Shown: positions 7,016 through 15,229, counted from the first letter of the stretch. The stretch is 64,000 bases of DNA from Holophagaceae bacterium (GCA_016710635.1 JADJVL010000005.1:186001-250000), one strand, 5' to 3'. The notes: generated by a model from the sequence alone, not told the origin. Numbers and translations are program-made.

Positions 7016-7294
7016 CGACGGGGCCCGTTTCTTTCTAGCGGATTGCCACAGATCTACAAGAAAAGAAGAGAACGCGACCGCATAGAGAACCTTGCAGCCA
7101 AGCCCTAAGGCAGAAAAGGCAGTTGAGTGGGCATTCGAGCGAAGACTCTGGGAACTGATTACGGAAGCCGAAGAATCGGGCCCTGTTAGGGCGGGCTGAT
7201 CCGAACTGTCGCGGTACAGAGAGACGTCGAGGCCAATAAAGGTGACTGTGGCCAGCACCGCGACACTCATCAGGATGGTTGTCCTTCTACTCAC
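7010..7294 (-). CDS. Cassette gene 1 (nearest attI): small membrane-associated protein
   Basis: A 94-residue protein with an N-terminal hydrophobic anchor (about residues 8-25), a Ser-rich middle and a second moderately hydrophobic segment (about 64-82), ending in a basic tail. No family was recognised. The GTG at 7294 is taken as the start; the in-frame ATG at 7270 is an alternative. The stop TAA (7012-7010) lies in its attC. Being proximal to the attI-like zone, it would be the most recently acquired and most strongly expressed cassette in a functional integron. Confidence 0.68.
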   Translation of the reverse strand: MSRRTTILMSVAVLATVTFIGLDVSLYRDSSDQPALTGPDSSASVISSQSLRSNAHSTAFSALGLGCKVLYAVAFSSFLVDLWQSARKKRAPSA

Positions 7295-7300
7295 TGGGCG

Positions 7301-7370
7301 GCCTAACTAGAAATTCTGCGACAACTACGTTTGGATAATTGTCGGCAGAACAGAATTACGACGACAAACT
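7301..7370 (-). other. attI-like proximal recombination zone
   Basis: The minus-strand GTTAGGC box (7307-7301) immediately precedes cassette gene 1 and is the expected crossover point, but the RYYYAAC left half of an attC is not found upstream. Instead the AT-rich 60 bases beyond hold three related copies of a TTGTCG-CAGAA-type motif: 7310-7326 and 7351-7368 in one orientation and 7339-7350 inverted. The 7314-7324 and 7339-7350 copies form an 11-bp stem with one bulged base. Repeated integrase-binding motifs next to a single GTTRRRY box fit attI better than attC. No Pc promoter could be assigned with confidence. Confidence 0.5.
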
Positions 7371-7493
7371 AAGAATTGAAGTTGCTTGACTTGATGATTT
7401 CGATCTTCGTTACACAAACGTAATGCGGACCGGATGAGCGCGGTTCCCTGGGGTGAACCGGAAACAGCGGTGCGGGCCTCTGGACGCTGCACG

Positions 7494-8018
7494 TCACCCC
7501 TCCAGCGCCGCCAGCACCAGCAGGGTCGCTCCGGTCTCGACGGTGGCGCCTTCCTGGACGGCCACTTTCGCTACCTTGCCCGCGGCGGTGGCCTTCAGTT
7601 CGTTCTGCATCTTCATGGCCTCCATGATCAGCAGGGTCTGGCCTTCGGCGACGACATCGCCTTCCTTCACGAGGAGCTTCACGATCTTGCCGGGCATGGG
7701 TGAGGTGAGGGTCCCGCCTCCGGCGGCGGCGCCGCTGGCGGCGGCGAGGAGGGCCTTCATCGGATCCTGCAGGCCGAACTCGTAGGCGCCGTCGTGGAGC
7801 GTCGCCCGGTAGGCGTGGACATCGGGATCGCCGCTGCGCCCCGCGTCCAGGCGCACGTCCACCGAGCCGCCGCCGTTGATCACCGAGTAGGTGCCCGGCT
7901 CCACTTCCAGGATGTCCACCGGGACAGCCTCGCCGTCCCACGTGAGGGTGAGGGCGCCGTCCCGGCGGGTGAGCTCCACCTCGTGGGTGGCCTTGTTGAT
8001 GAGGAGGGTGCGTTTCAT
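7494..8018 (-). CDS. Biotin carboxyl carrier protein of an acyl-CoA carboxylase
   Basis: A 174-residue biotinyl protein. The C-terminal 75 residues form a biotinyl/lipoyl domain with the biotin-attachment motif EAMKM (Lys about 136), preceded by a Gly/Ala linker. The N-terminal part resembles the extra domain of carrier subunits of propionyl- or methylcrotonyl-type carboxylases rather than the short fatty-acid AccB. It carries CO2 from biotin carboxylase to an acyl-CoA carboxyltransferase not present in this window. The upstream AAAGGTAG is a plausible ribosome site. It is separated from its biotin carboxylase partner by an ORF6N gene, and the cassette array follows downstream. Confidence 0.88.
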   Translation of the reverse strand: MKRTLLINKATHEVELTRRDGALTLTWDGEAVPVDILEVEPGTYSVINGGGSVDVRLDAGRSGDPDVHAYRATLHDGAYEFGLQDPMKALLAAASGAAAGGGTLTSPMPGKIVKLLVKEGDVVAEGQTLLIMEAMKMQNELKATAAGKVAKVAVQEGATVETGATLLVLAALEG

Positions 8019-8021
8019 CGT

Positions 8022-8567
8022 CTACCTTTCGGAAAATCCGATCTTTCGCTTCTTGGGCTGGGGGGGGTCGATGAACGTCCTCAGGGCATCCACCAAGGCC
8101 TTGATGGCCTCATCATGACTCCCGACCTTCCCCTCCAGTGCCTCGAGCTTCGCCGCCAGCTCAGCATAGTGGGACCGGTGATGGAGCACGACCTCCCTCA
8201 ACAGGACGAAGGCCCTGACCACGAAGACACTGACCTCGATGGCACGTGGCGTATTCAGGACGCTCGCCGCCATGAGTGCGCCGTGCTCCGTGAACGCGTA
8301 GGGCAGCGTCGGTGAGAAGCGGAGGTTCCCGAGGTGGTCGCAATTTGCGACCACCTCCAGTTTTTCCTCGACGCTGAGCTGGAACAGGAAATCCTCAGGA
8401 AAGCGTTCCCGGTTCCGCTTCACCTGTTCGTTCAGCCGCTTGGTCGGCACGCCGTAGAGCGAAGCGAGGTCCGCGTCCACCATGACCCTCTTGCCTCGCA
8501 GCACCAGGATGCGGTCCTGGATCCGCGTGATCAGGTCGGCGGGCAAGGTTGGTTTCACGGTCGGCAT
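8022..8567 (-). CDS. ORF6N-domain protein
   Basis: A 181-residue protein whose first 85 residues match the ORF6N DNA-binding-type domain: ILVLRGKRVMVDADLASLYGV, then NEQVKRNRERFPEDFLFQL and later LPYAFTEHGALMAASVL. The C-terminal half is a probable coiled coil (LAAKLEALEGKVGSHDEAIKAL region). ORF6N proteins are widespread in phages and mobile elements, and their function is poorly defined. The gene sits 6 bases after the biotin carboxylase and 3 bases before the carrier gene, so it must be co-transcribed with them. That position is unusual and suggests insertion into the operon. Confidence 0.85.
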   Translation of the reverse strand: MPTVKPTLPADLITRIQDRILVLRGKRVMVDADLASLYGVPTKRLNEQVKRNRERFPEDFLFQLSVEEKLEVVANCDHLGNLRFSPTLPYAFTEHGALMAASVLNTPRAIEVSVFVVRAFVLLREVVLHHRSHYAELAAKLEALEGKVGSHDEAIKALVDALRTFIDPPQPKKRKIGFSER

Positions 8568-8573
8568 GGGATC

Positions 8574-10067
8574 TCACAACCGGTTGAACTTCCCCCAATG
8601 CTTCCACGCATCGGGATGGCCCTCGCCTGACCCCGCGGGCTGGGCGGCCCGTCGCTCCTCGCTGTCCAGCTCGTGCAGCATGGCCGCCGCCACCGCGGAC
8701 TGGAGGTTGGGGCCCACCTCTTTCTTCTTCCAGAAGGGCTTGTCCAGCATGCCGGTGTTGAGGTCGCCGCTGCGGAAGGGCTCGTGCTCCATGAGCACCT
8801 TGTGGAACTCCACGTTGTGGCGGATGCCGCCGATGCGGTATTCGCCCAGCGCCATGCGCATCTTGTCGATTGCTTCCAGGCGGGTGGGGCCCCAGGTGGA
8901 CAGCTTCGAGATCATCGGGTCGTAGAACATCGGGACCTCGCTGCCTTCGTAGACGCCGCCGTCGTCCCGCACGTTCGGCCCCGCCGGCGTGCGCAGGAAG
9001 GTGATCTTCCCCGGGCTCGGCATGAAGTTCTTGTCCGGGTCCTCGGCGTAGATGCGGCACTCCATGGCCCAGCCGTTCAGCGCGATCTCGTCCTGGGTCA
9101 GGGGCAGCTGCTCACCCCGGGCCACCAGGATCTGCCACTTCACCAGGTCCAGGCCCGTGATCCACTCCGTCACCGGGTGCTCCACCTGCAGGCGCGTGTT
9201 CATCTCCAGGAAGTAGAAGTTGCGGTCCGCGTCCGCCAGGAACTCCACGGTGCCCGCGCCAACATAATTGACCGCCTTCGCCACCTTCAGCGCCGCCTCG
9301 CCCATGGCCTTGCGCATCTCCGGCGTCACATGGGGGCTCGGCGCCTCCTCGATGACCTTCTGGTGCCGGCGCTGCACCGAGCACTCCCGCTCCCAGAGGT
9401 ACACGTGGTTGCCGTGGGTGTCGCCAAATACTTGGATCTCGATGTGGCGGGGCTGGATGATGGCCTTCTCCACGTACACCGAATCGTCCCCGAAGCTGCT
9501 CAGGGCCTCGCCCCGGGCCCGCGCCAGGCTGGAGGTGAACTCCTCGGGCTTCGTCACCAGGCGCATGCCCTTGCCGCCGCCCCCCATGGCGGCCTTCAGC
9601 ATCACGGGAAAGCCCATCTTCTGGGCCTCCACCAGCAGCTCCGCCTCCTCCATGGTCTTCTGGATGCCGGGCACCACCGGGCAGCCCGCCGCCATGGCCA
9701 CTTCCCGGGCGGCGGTCTTCGAGCCCATCTGCACGATGGAATCCGGCCGCGGGCCGATGAAGGTGATGCCGTGCTCCGTGAAGAGCCGGGCGGCCTCCGC
9801 GTTCTCGCTCAGGAAGCCGTAGCCCGGATGAATGGCGTCGGCGCCGCTCTGCTTGGCGACCGCCAGGATCTTCTCCACCACGAGGTAGCTCTCCCGGGCC
9901 GGGGCCGGGCCGATGGGATAGGCCTCGTCCGCCATGCGCACGTGCAAGGCCCCGCGGTCCGCGTCCGAATAGACGGCCACCGTGGGGATGCCCATCTCGC
10001 GACAGGTGCGGATCACGCGACAGGCGATTTCCCCGCGGTTGGCGATGAGAACCTTCGTGACCGGCAT
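8574..10067 (-). CDS. Biotin carboxylase subunit of an acyl-CoA carboxylase
   Basis: A 497-residue ATP-grasp enzyme that carboxylates biotin using ATP and bicarbonate. The N-terminal pre-ATP-grasp segment (KVLIANRGEIACRVIRTCREMG), the glycine-rich ATP loop (GGGGKGMRLV) and the catalytic block EMNTRLQVEHPVTE are present. It is about 50 residues longer than the AccC of fatty-acid synthesis, agreeing with a propionyl/methylcrotonyl-type enzyme. The symbol accC is avoided because the substrate class is uncertain. It is first in the operon with the ORF6N gene and the carrier, and diverges from the lipoprotein gene at 10100. Confidence 0.92.
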   Translation of the reverse strand: MPVTKVLIANRGEIACRVIRTCREMGIPTVAVYSDADRGALHVRMADEAYPIGPAPARESYLVVEKILAVAKQSGADAIHPGYGFLSENAEAARLFTEHGITFIGPRPDSIVQMGSKTAAREVAMAAGCPVVPGIQKTMEEAELLVEAQKMGFPVMLKAAMGGGGKGMRLVTKPEEFTSSLARARGEALSSFGDDSVYVEKAIIQPRHIEIQVFGDTHGNHVYLWERECSVQRRHQKVIEEAPSPHVTPEMRKAMGEAALKVAKAVNYVGAGTVEFLADADRNFYFLEMNTRLQVEHPVTEWITGLDLVKWQILVARGEQLPLTQDEIALNGWAMECRIYAEDPDKNFMPSPGKITFLRTPAGPNVRDDGGVYEGSEVPMFYDPMISKLSTWGPTRLEAIDKMRMALGEYRIGGIRHNVEFHKVLMEHEPFRSGDLNTGMLDKPFWKKKEVGPNLQSAVAAAMLHELDSEERRAAQPAGSGEGHPDAWKHWGKFNRL

Positions 10068-10099
10068 GAAAACCTCGAAAATCCGGCATCATCATCTGG

Positions 10100-10543
10100 A
10101 TGCGAACGACCAGCCTACCAAACGCCGCCCTGGCCATCACCCTCGCCCTTGCCGCCGGGGCCTGCGGCCGCAAGAGCGATCCCGTGCCCCGGCCACGCAC
10201 CTCGCCCCAGGTGGCTGAGGCCCATTGGCTTTCCCTGCGCCGCCTGGAAGTCACCCTGCCCGCCCGGGACACCGCCGGATCGGACCTGGTCGGCATCGAG
10301 CAGGTGCGCGTCTACTTCATGCCCCTGGGCGCCGCCCGGCCCCAGCCCCAGGAGGTGCTGGCCCGGGGCGAGGTGGTGCTGGAAAAGCGCCGGCCCGACC
10401 TGCCCGCCCCGGGCCGCAAGCTCGTCCTGGACCTGGCCAACCTGCAGCGCCCCTCGGGCTGGCTGGTGGTGGTGGCGGTGCGGGTGGGCAACGTGGTGGG
10501 CCAGCCCGGCGAGGTCCTGCCCTGGCTGGATCCGGGGCTGTAG
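10100..10543 (+). CDS. Predicted lipoprotein, unknown function
   Basis: A 147-residue protein with a signal peptide ending in a lipobox (LAAGAC, Cys 22) followed by GRKSDPVP. The mature part has alternating hydrophobic stretches (RRLEVTLPA, VGIEQVRVYFMPLG, WLVVVAVRVGNVVG) suggesting a single beta-sandwich, perhaps fibronectin-type, but no family is certain. It diverges from the biotin carboxylase with only 32 bases between start codons, so the two promoters must overlap. Confidence 0.7.
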   Translation: MRTTSLPNAALAITLALAAGACGRKSDPVPRPRTSPQVAEAHWLSLRRLEVTLPARDTAGSDLVGIEQVRVYFMPLGAARPQPQEVLARGEVVLEKRRPDLPAPGRKLVLDLANLQRPSGWLVVVAVRVGNVVGQPGEVLPWLDPGL

Positions 10544-10782
10544 GGCCCGACACCCGCAACGCCACCGTCGGCCCACGCCCCGCCGAACCCCCTGACCAAC
10601 GCCCTGCCCCGGGCCCTCGCGGATCGTCCCCGGACCCCGCGGCTTCGTCCCCGGAGCCGGGCCGCCTTCCCCAGGAAACGGACTTTGGTCACGTCCCACA
10701 GGGAATCCCCCCTGACCCCCGCCGCAGCGATCCCGCGCGGCAGATCTTTCCATCCCCGGGCGATGGGCCGCCCGGGCGCCAT
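10544..10782. other. Non-coding stretch between the lipoprotein and the frameshifted exported gene
   Basis: About 240 bases of very GC-rich sequence without a credible gene. It is open in several frames, but the translations are Pro/Arg-rich and resemble nothing. An AGGAGG ribosome-binding sequence starts at 10783, just before the next gene. No clear promoter or hairpin with a T-tract was found. Confidence 0.5.
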
Positions 10783-10792
10783 AGGAGGCGTC

Positions 10793-11357
10793 ATGACCAT
10801 CCCGTTCCGCACCGTGGTTCCCATCGTCCTGTGCCTCGCCCCCCTGGCGGCGCAGGAGGCCCAGTTCTCCCCGCTCCTCGCGGTGGCTCGCACCACCTGG
10901 CCCGAGAAACAGCACATCGGCGTGGTGTGCAACTACCGGGAGTCCAAGCGACCAGATCGACGCCCTCGCCGCCGCCGCGGCCCCCGGCACCCGCATCACC
11001 GTCGTGGACGCCCGCTCCGCCACCCACGTCTTCAGCGCCGAGGCCATCCTGGCGAACCGGCAGGCGGACTTCCTGGTCCTGCTCCCCCGCGACCCCATCT
11101 TTCACGAAGGCAGCTTCGTGGCCACGCAGCTCGTCCGCGACCTGGCCCTGAAGGGCATGCCCAGCGTCGGCACCTCCGCCGCCGCCCTGCAGCAGGGCGC
11201 GGTCTTCAGCATCGGCGCCGGCACCGGCAACCAGCTCCTGGTCACCAACCGCCTGCGGGGCACCGTCAGCGTGGTGCTGCCCAACCGCGCCGTCGCCTTC
11301 GCGGCGCCGGTGACCGACGGCCGCGGCGTCACCGTCGAAGTGGCCGCCCTGCCCTGA
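10793..11357 (+). pseudogene. Frameshifted exported protein, unknown function
   Basis: An ATG at 10793 with a strong AGGAGG site encodes a signal peptide (VVPIVLCLAPLAAQ) and about 50 residues up to YRESK. The frame then turns into Arg-rich nonsense. One base over, coding continues cleanly as DQIDALAAAAAPGTRITVVD and on to the stop at 11357. A single-base deletion near 10945-10955 restores one protein of about 188 residues. The product would be a periplasmic protein with a Rossmann-like alternation (ITVVD, FLVLL); no family was recognised. It is either a recent pseudogene or a sequencing error. A strong terminator follows. Confidence 0.7.
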
Positions 11358-11383
11358 AGCTCCCGACCGGACCGGTTGGATCT

Positions 11384-11413
11384 GCATCCCGCGGCGACGC
11401 GGGATGCTTTTTT
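11384..11413 (+). terminator. Rho-independent terminator
   Basis: A perfect 9-bp stem GCATCCCGC / GCGGGATGC with a 6-base loop is followed by six T residues (11408-11413). It ends the transcript of the frameshifted exported gene, 27 bases after its stop codon. It is the clearest intrinsic terminator in the window. Confidence 0.92.
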
Positions 11414-11462
11414 GTGGAGGTGGACCGAGGCCGTGGGGCTGAATCCGATGCCCAGCGGTCCT

Positions 11463-12206
11463 TCAGTGCCACTCCGTGAAGGCGTCCCGGTAGGTCCGGC
11501 TCAGGGTGAGGCGCGTGCCGTCCCGCATGATCACCAGCAGGTCGCCCCCGGACCAGGGCTGCAGTTCCTTGATGAAGTCCAGGTTGGCGATGGCGCTGCG
11601 GTGGATGCGCTTGAAGCGCGCCGGATCCAGGCGCTCCAGGATGCCGTTCATGGTCTGGCGGAGGAGGTGGGAGGTGCCTTCCACGTGCAGCCGCACATAG
11701 TTGTCCTCGGCCTCGATCCACTGGATCGCCCCGGTGCGCAGCAGCACCCAGCCCTCGCCGGCCTTCACCAGGATGCGGTCCGGGTGCGGCTGCTCGCTGC
11801 GCCGGTTGGCGATGAGGGACTGCATGGTGCCGCCCATCCGGGCGGCCTGCTGGGAGCGCACCCAGTCCAGGGCCTTCTTGAAGCGGTCCCGGTCGAAGGG
11901 CTTGAGGAGGTAGTCCACGGCGTGGACTTCGAAGGCCTTCACCGCGTGCTGGTCGAAGGCGGTGACGAAGAGGGTGGCGGGCATCCGGTCCACGCCGATG
12001 GCCTCCACCACGCCAAAGCCGTCCAGCTCGGGCATCTGCACGTCCAGGAAGACCAGGTCCGGGGTGGTGGATTCGATGAGCTTCACCGCCTCCAGGCCAT
12101 TGCCGGCCTCCCCGGCCACGGCGATGTCGGGCTCGCCCTTCAGCAGCTGGCGGATGCGCTGGCGGGCCAGGGGCTCGTCGTCCACGATCAGGGCGCGCAG
12201 GGTCAC
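11463..12206 (-). CDS. LytTR-family response regulator
   Basis: A 247-residue two-component response regulator. The receiver domain (about 1-120) has the acidic pair VDDE, the phospho-acceptor Asp 55 (LVFLDVQMPE), the Thr of LFVTAFD and the Lys of LLKPFD. The C-terminal 105 residues form a LytTR DNA-binding domain (ILVKAGEGWVLL, IEAEDNYVRLHVEG, FKRIHRSAIANLDFI). The start is a GTG at 12206 overlapping the sensor kinase stop by four bases (GTGA), so translation is coupled. The target genes are unknown. Confidence 0.93.
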   Translation of the reverse strand: MTLRALIVDDEPLARQRIRQLLKGEPDIAVAGEAGNGLEAVKLIESTTPDLVFLDVQMPELDGFGVVEAIGVDRMPATLFVTAFDQHAVKAFEVHAVDYLLKPFDRDRFKKALDWVRSQQAARMGGTMQSLIANRRSEQPHPDRILVKAGEGWVLLRTGAIQWIEAEDNYVRLHVEGTSHLLRQTMNGILERLDPARFKRIHRSAIANLDFIKELQPWSGGDLLVIMRDGTRLTLSRTYRDAFTEWH

Positions 12207-13294
12207 GGCGCCTCCTCCTTCGCTGGGGCCTCGACCTGCCACGGGAGGCGGATGCGGGCCAGGGTGCCCTTCCCGCTTTCCGTCACCAGGCTGAAGCTTT
12301 GCCGGTCCTTGTAGAGGAGCTGCAGGCGCTCCACGGTGGTGCCCGTCCCGATGCCCCGGCGTCCGGGCTCGAAGCCCCGGCCGTCGTCCTCCACCTCCAG
12401 CACCAGGGCGTCGCCGTCCTTCCGCGCCCGGATCTGGATGCGGGAGGGCCGGGCCAGGTCCGCCACGCCGTGCTTGATGGCGTTCTCCACCAGGGGCTGC
12501 AGGAGGAAGGAAGGCACCCGGGCCTCCAGGCAGTCCGGCTCGATCTCCTCGTCCACCCGCAGGCGGTCCTCGAAGCGGATGCGCTCGATGGCCAGGTAGC
12601 CCCGGCTGAAGGCCAGCTCCTGGCGCAGGGTCACTTCCTGGGCGACGCCGGACTCCAGGGTCAGCCGCAGCAGGTCCGCCAGGCGGGAGAGCATGCGGTC
12701 CGCGGATTCCGGATCGCTGTGGATCAGGGCCGAGATGGAGTTCAGCGTGTTGAACAGGAAATGGGGCTGCAGCTGCATGCGCAGGGCCTGGTTCTGGGCC
12801 TGGGCCAGCCGCGTGCCGAGCTGGGAGGCCTCCAGCTCCTGCTCCTGCAGCCGGCGGTGGATGCGGAAGCCGTGGAAGGCCCCGAGCACCGCCCACATGA
12901 GGATCAGGTTCACGTGGTAGTAGATGGAGAAGAAGCGCCGGAAGGCCTTGAAGGGCATCTCCATGACCTTCGAGCGGTAGGAGGGCTCGGAGAACAGGAT
13001 CGCGATGGCCCACACCACCACCAGCCCCAGGAGCGCGATGACCACGCTCCCGATGAGGTGGATGAGCAGGACCCGCCATTCGCTCCAGGCGAAGCGCTCG
13101 AAAGGCCAGCGTTTGGCGAGGGCGAGGATGCCCAGGCCGCTGACGCCCCAGGCCAGGTTCTGCAGCACGTTCAGCAGGATGAGCCGGACGAAGCTCTCCT
13201 TGGGGTACATGACCATGTCCATGGTGGACATGTAGAGACCCAGGAGCACCCAGGCGCTCCAGTACCAGGTCCACGTCTTCAGCCATGCCTTCAT
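12203..13294 (-). CDS. LytS-type sensor histidine kinase
   Basis: A 363-residue membrane sensor kinase of the His_kinase (PF06580) class. About four transmembrane segments occupy residues 8-150, without a large extracytoplasmic domain. The phospho-acceptor block QLQPHFLFNTLNSISALI (His about 176) is followed by a HATPase domain with LVENAIKHGV (N box) and VEDDGRGFEPGRRGIG (G box). It is the cognate partner of the LytTR regulator encoded immediately downstream. The input signal cannot be read from the sequence. Confidence 0.92.
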   Translation of the reverse strand: MKAWLKTWTWYWSAWVLLGLYMSTMDMVMYPKESFVRLILLNVLQNLAWGVSGLGILALAKRWPFERFAWSEWRVLLIHLIGSVVIALLGLVVVWAIAILFSEPSYRSKVMEMPFKAFRRFFSIYYHVNLILMWAVLGAFHGFRIHRRLQEQELEASQLGTRLAQAQNQALRMQLQPHFLFNTLNSISALIHSDPESADRMLSRLADLLRLTLESGVAQEVTLRQELAFSRGYLAIERIRFEDRLRVDEEIEPDCLEARVPSFLLQPLVENAIKHGVADLARPSRIQIRARKDGDALVLEVEDDGRGFEPGRRGIGTGTTVERLQLLYKDRQSFSLVTESGKGTLARIRLPWQVEAPAKEEAP

Positions 13295-13379
13295 GGGCCG
13301 ATGCTAGCACCGGGGCCGCGTCCCCACCGGGGACCGGGGGCGAAGCGGCAGGGGGAGGGGTGAACGCGGCGGCGGTCGG

Positions 13380-14597
13380 CTAGGGCTGGGACGGGGAGAG
13401 GGCCGCCAGCCGATGGGCCCACCAGGCCACCGCCGCCTGGGCCAGCTCGTCCTTGGGCAGGGGACCCAGGGCGGGCTGCGGGCCTTCGGCGGTTACCGGC
13501 GTGAGGGTGTTGGCCTGGTCCCCGAAGCCCTGCCCGTCCGCCACGTCGTTGGCGAGGATGGCGTCCAGGCGCTTGCGGGTGAGCTTGGCGGCGGCGTTCT
13601 CCAGATGCCCTTCGCTTTCCGCCGCGAAGCCCAGCAGCCATTGGCCCGGCCGCTTGGCGTCCGACAAGGTGGCGAGGATGTCCGGCGTGCGCACCAGGGT
13701 GAGGCGCTCGGGCCCCTCGCCCTTCTTCACCTTTTCCGCGGAACAGGTTTCGGGCCGCTGGTCCGCCACCGCCGCCGCCGCCACCAGGCCGTCCATGGCG
13801 GGCCAGAGTTTTTCGCAGGCGGCGAGCATCTCCGCGGCGCTGCGCACCCGGGTCGGCGCCAGTCCGTAGAGGGGAAAGGCGGGCCCGTCGCCCCCCAGGA
13901 CGAGGTGGACTTCGGCGCCGGCGTTGCGCAGGGCCCGGGCCATCTCGATCCCCATGGCGCCGGTGCTGCGATTGGTGAGGGTGCGCACGGGATCCAGGTC
14001 CTCCCGGGTCGGCCCGGCGGTCACCAAGACCTTCTTTCCTTCCAGTGCCGGATGCCGGGGGGAGCCCAGGGCGAGGATCGCGTCCACGATGGCCTCGACC
14101 TCCGCGAGCTTGCCGCCGCCCTCCTCGCCGCAGGCCAGCAGGCCCTCCACGGGTTCGATCAGGGAATGCCCGAAGGATTTCAGGCGCGCGACGTTGGCTC
14201 GCACCGCCGGGTGGGACCACATGGCGGTGTTCATGGCCGGAGCCCAGAGCACCGGCGCGCGGGTGGCCAGGAGCAGGGTGCTGAGGAGATCGGTGGCGAG
14301 GCCGTTGGCGGTCTTGCCCAGAATGTCCGCCGTCGCCGGCGCCACCGCCACCAGGTCCGCCCACCGGGCCAGGTCGATGTGCTCCACCACCGGATTGGCG
14401 CGCCACTCCCCCAGGTCCGGATTGGCACCGAAGACCGGCTGCCCGGTGAGGGAGGCCAGGGTCAGGGGCGTGATGAAGCGCGCCCCGGCTTCCGTCAGCA
14501 CGCAGCGCACCGCGTGCCCCTGGCGCGTGAGGAGCCGCGCCACCTCGGCGGCCTTGTAGGCCGCGATGCCGCCGGTGATGCCGAGGAGGATTCTCAT
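13380..14597 (-). CDS. coaBC: Bifunctional phosphopantothenoylcysteine decarboxylase / phosphopantothenate-cysteine ligase
   Basis: Coenzyme A biosynthesis. The N-terminal CoaC half (residues about 1-180) is a flavoprotein decarboxylase with GITGGIAAYKAAEVARLL, the active-site histidine in VVEHIDLARWADLV, and the substrate clamp APAMNTAMW. The C-terminal CoaB half ligates cysteine to phosphopantothenate and shows VTAGPTREDLDPVR, TGAMGIEMARAL and the lysine-rich AEKVKKGEGPERL. The length of 405 residues is normal. It stands apart from the two-component pair by about 85 bases. Confidence 0.96.
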   Translation of the reverse strand: MRILLGITGGIAAYKAAEVARLLTRQGHAVRCVLTEAGARFITPLTLASLTGQPVFGANPDLGEWRANPVVEHIDLARWADLVAVAPATADILGKTANGLATDLLSTLLLATRAPVLWAPAMNTAMWSHPAVRANVARLKSFGHSLIEPVEGLLACGEEGGGKLAEVEAIVDAILALGSPRHPALEGKKVLVTAGPTREDLDPVRTLTNRSTGAMGIEMARALRNAGAEVHLVLGGDGPAFPLYGLAPTRVRSAAEMLAACEKLWPAMDGLVAAAAVADQRPETCSAEKVKKGEGPERLTLVRTPDILATLSDAKRPGQWLLGFAAESEGHLENAAAKLTRKRLDAILANDVADGQGFGDQANTLTPVTAEGPQPALGPLPKDELAQAAVAWWAHRLAALSPSQP

Positions 14598-14672
14598 GGT
14601 TCTGCCATCCGGGGAGGGAAGCGCAAGCCTTCGCCGCCCTTCATCTTGACCTCAGCTCCCGGGACCCGCACC

Positions 14673-15140
14673 TCAGATCGCCCCCTTCAGCCCCAGCAGC
14701 TTGCGGATGAGGCCCAGCTGCCCGAGGTGGTAGCTCTCGTGGGAGAAGAGGAAGGCCATGACCTGCTCCAGGGGCTGCTCGGTCTTCGTGGCCGGATTCA
14801 TCGTGGGCCGGTCCCAGTCCTGCACCGCCTGGATGGCAGCCTTGAGGGGCGCGTCCGTGGCCTTGAAGGCTTCCACCAGAGCGCTGTAGGGCAGGTTCCC
14901 TGGCGCGCCCTCCGAATGCCGGCCGAAGGCCTCGAAGGCGGGATCCTCGGGCTGGGGCGCGCCCAGGAGCTTCAGGATGCGGCGGCGCGTGTGGACCAGG
15001 TGGCCGAGGACCCAGGCCGCCGTCGCCACGCCTTCCTTGGGCCGCTGCGCCGCCAGCTCATCGGTGAGGCCGGCGCTGTTGAGGTCGAGCATATAGAGGC
15101 TGGCCTTGAAACAGCTGCGCCAGAGGTGTCCGCGTTCCAT
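14673..15140 (-). CDS. DinB-like four-helix metalloenzyme-fold protein
   Basis: A 155-residue protein of the DinB/YfiT-like putative metalloenzyme group. The helices and potential metal ligands are at HLWRS near the N-terminus, AAWVLGHLVHTRRRIL in the middle and MAFLFSHESYHLGQLGLIRKLLG near the C-terminus; this last motif is characteristic. Family members include bacillithiol-type transferases and many proteins of unknown role. The ATG at 15140 is preceded by GGGAG, while the open frame upstream is unlike the family. Confidence 0.82.
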   Translation of the reverse strand: MERGHLWRSCFKASLYMLDLNSAGLTDELAAQRPKEGVATAAWVLGHLVHTRRRILKLLGAPQPEDPAFEAFGRHSEGAPGNLPYSALVEAFKATDAPLKAAIQAVQDWDRPTMNPATKTEQPLEQVMAFLFSHESYHLGQLGLIRKLLGLKGAI

Positions 15141-15229
15141 GGAGGGCTCCCGGGTGGGTCGTCCCTCCATCCTGACCCATGTGCCGCCCCTCGTGACGCC
15201 CGTCATGGGGGCCACAGCTACCTTGGGGC

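Larger units (their letters stand above)
3880..7307 (-). mobile_element. Integron gene-cassette array without an integrase gene (CALIN-type)
   Basis: Eight small, same-strand, lower-GC genes are separated by near-identical imperfect palindromes. On the minus strand each palindrome begins with an RYYYAAC box (GCCTAAC or close) and ends with GTTAGGY/A. Inside are TTCGTTCAACCCGG and CCGGTTAACT stems that resemble the stems of known attC sites. Six sites are exactly 99 bp and one is 62 bp. A half-site closes the distal end and a lone GTTAGGC box opens the proximal end. Genes lie 5' of their attC, as in every integron. No tyrosine recombinase or intI is present anywhere in the 64 kb, so the array is either immobile or mobilised in trans. 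Confidence 0.92.

Noticed and set aside
7010..10067. ORF6N gene as the missing integrase or recombinase
   Set aside because: It has no tyrosine-recombinase motifs (Arg...His-x-x-Arg...Tyr) and is only 181 residues, with an ORF6N core and coiled coil.
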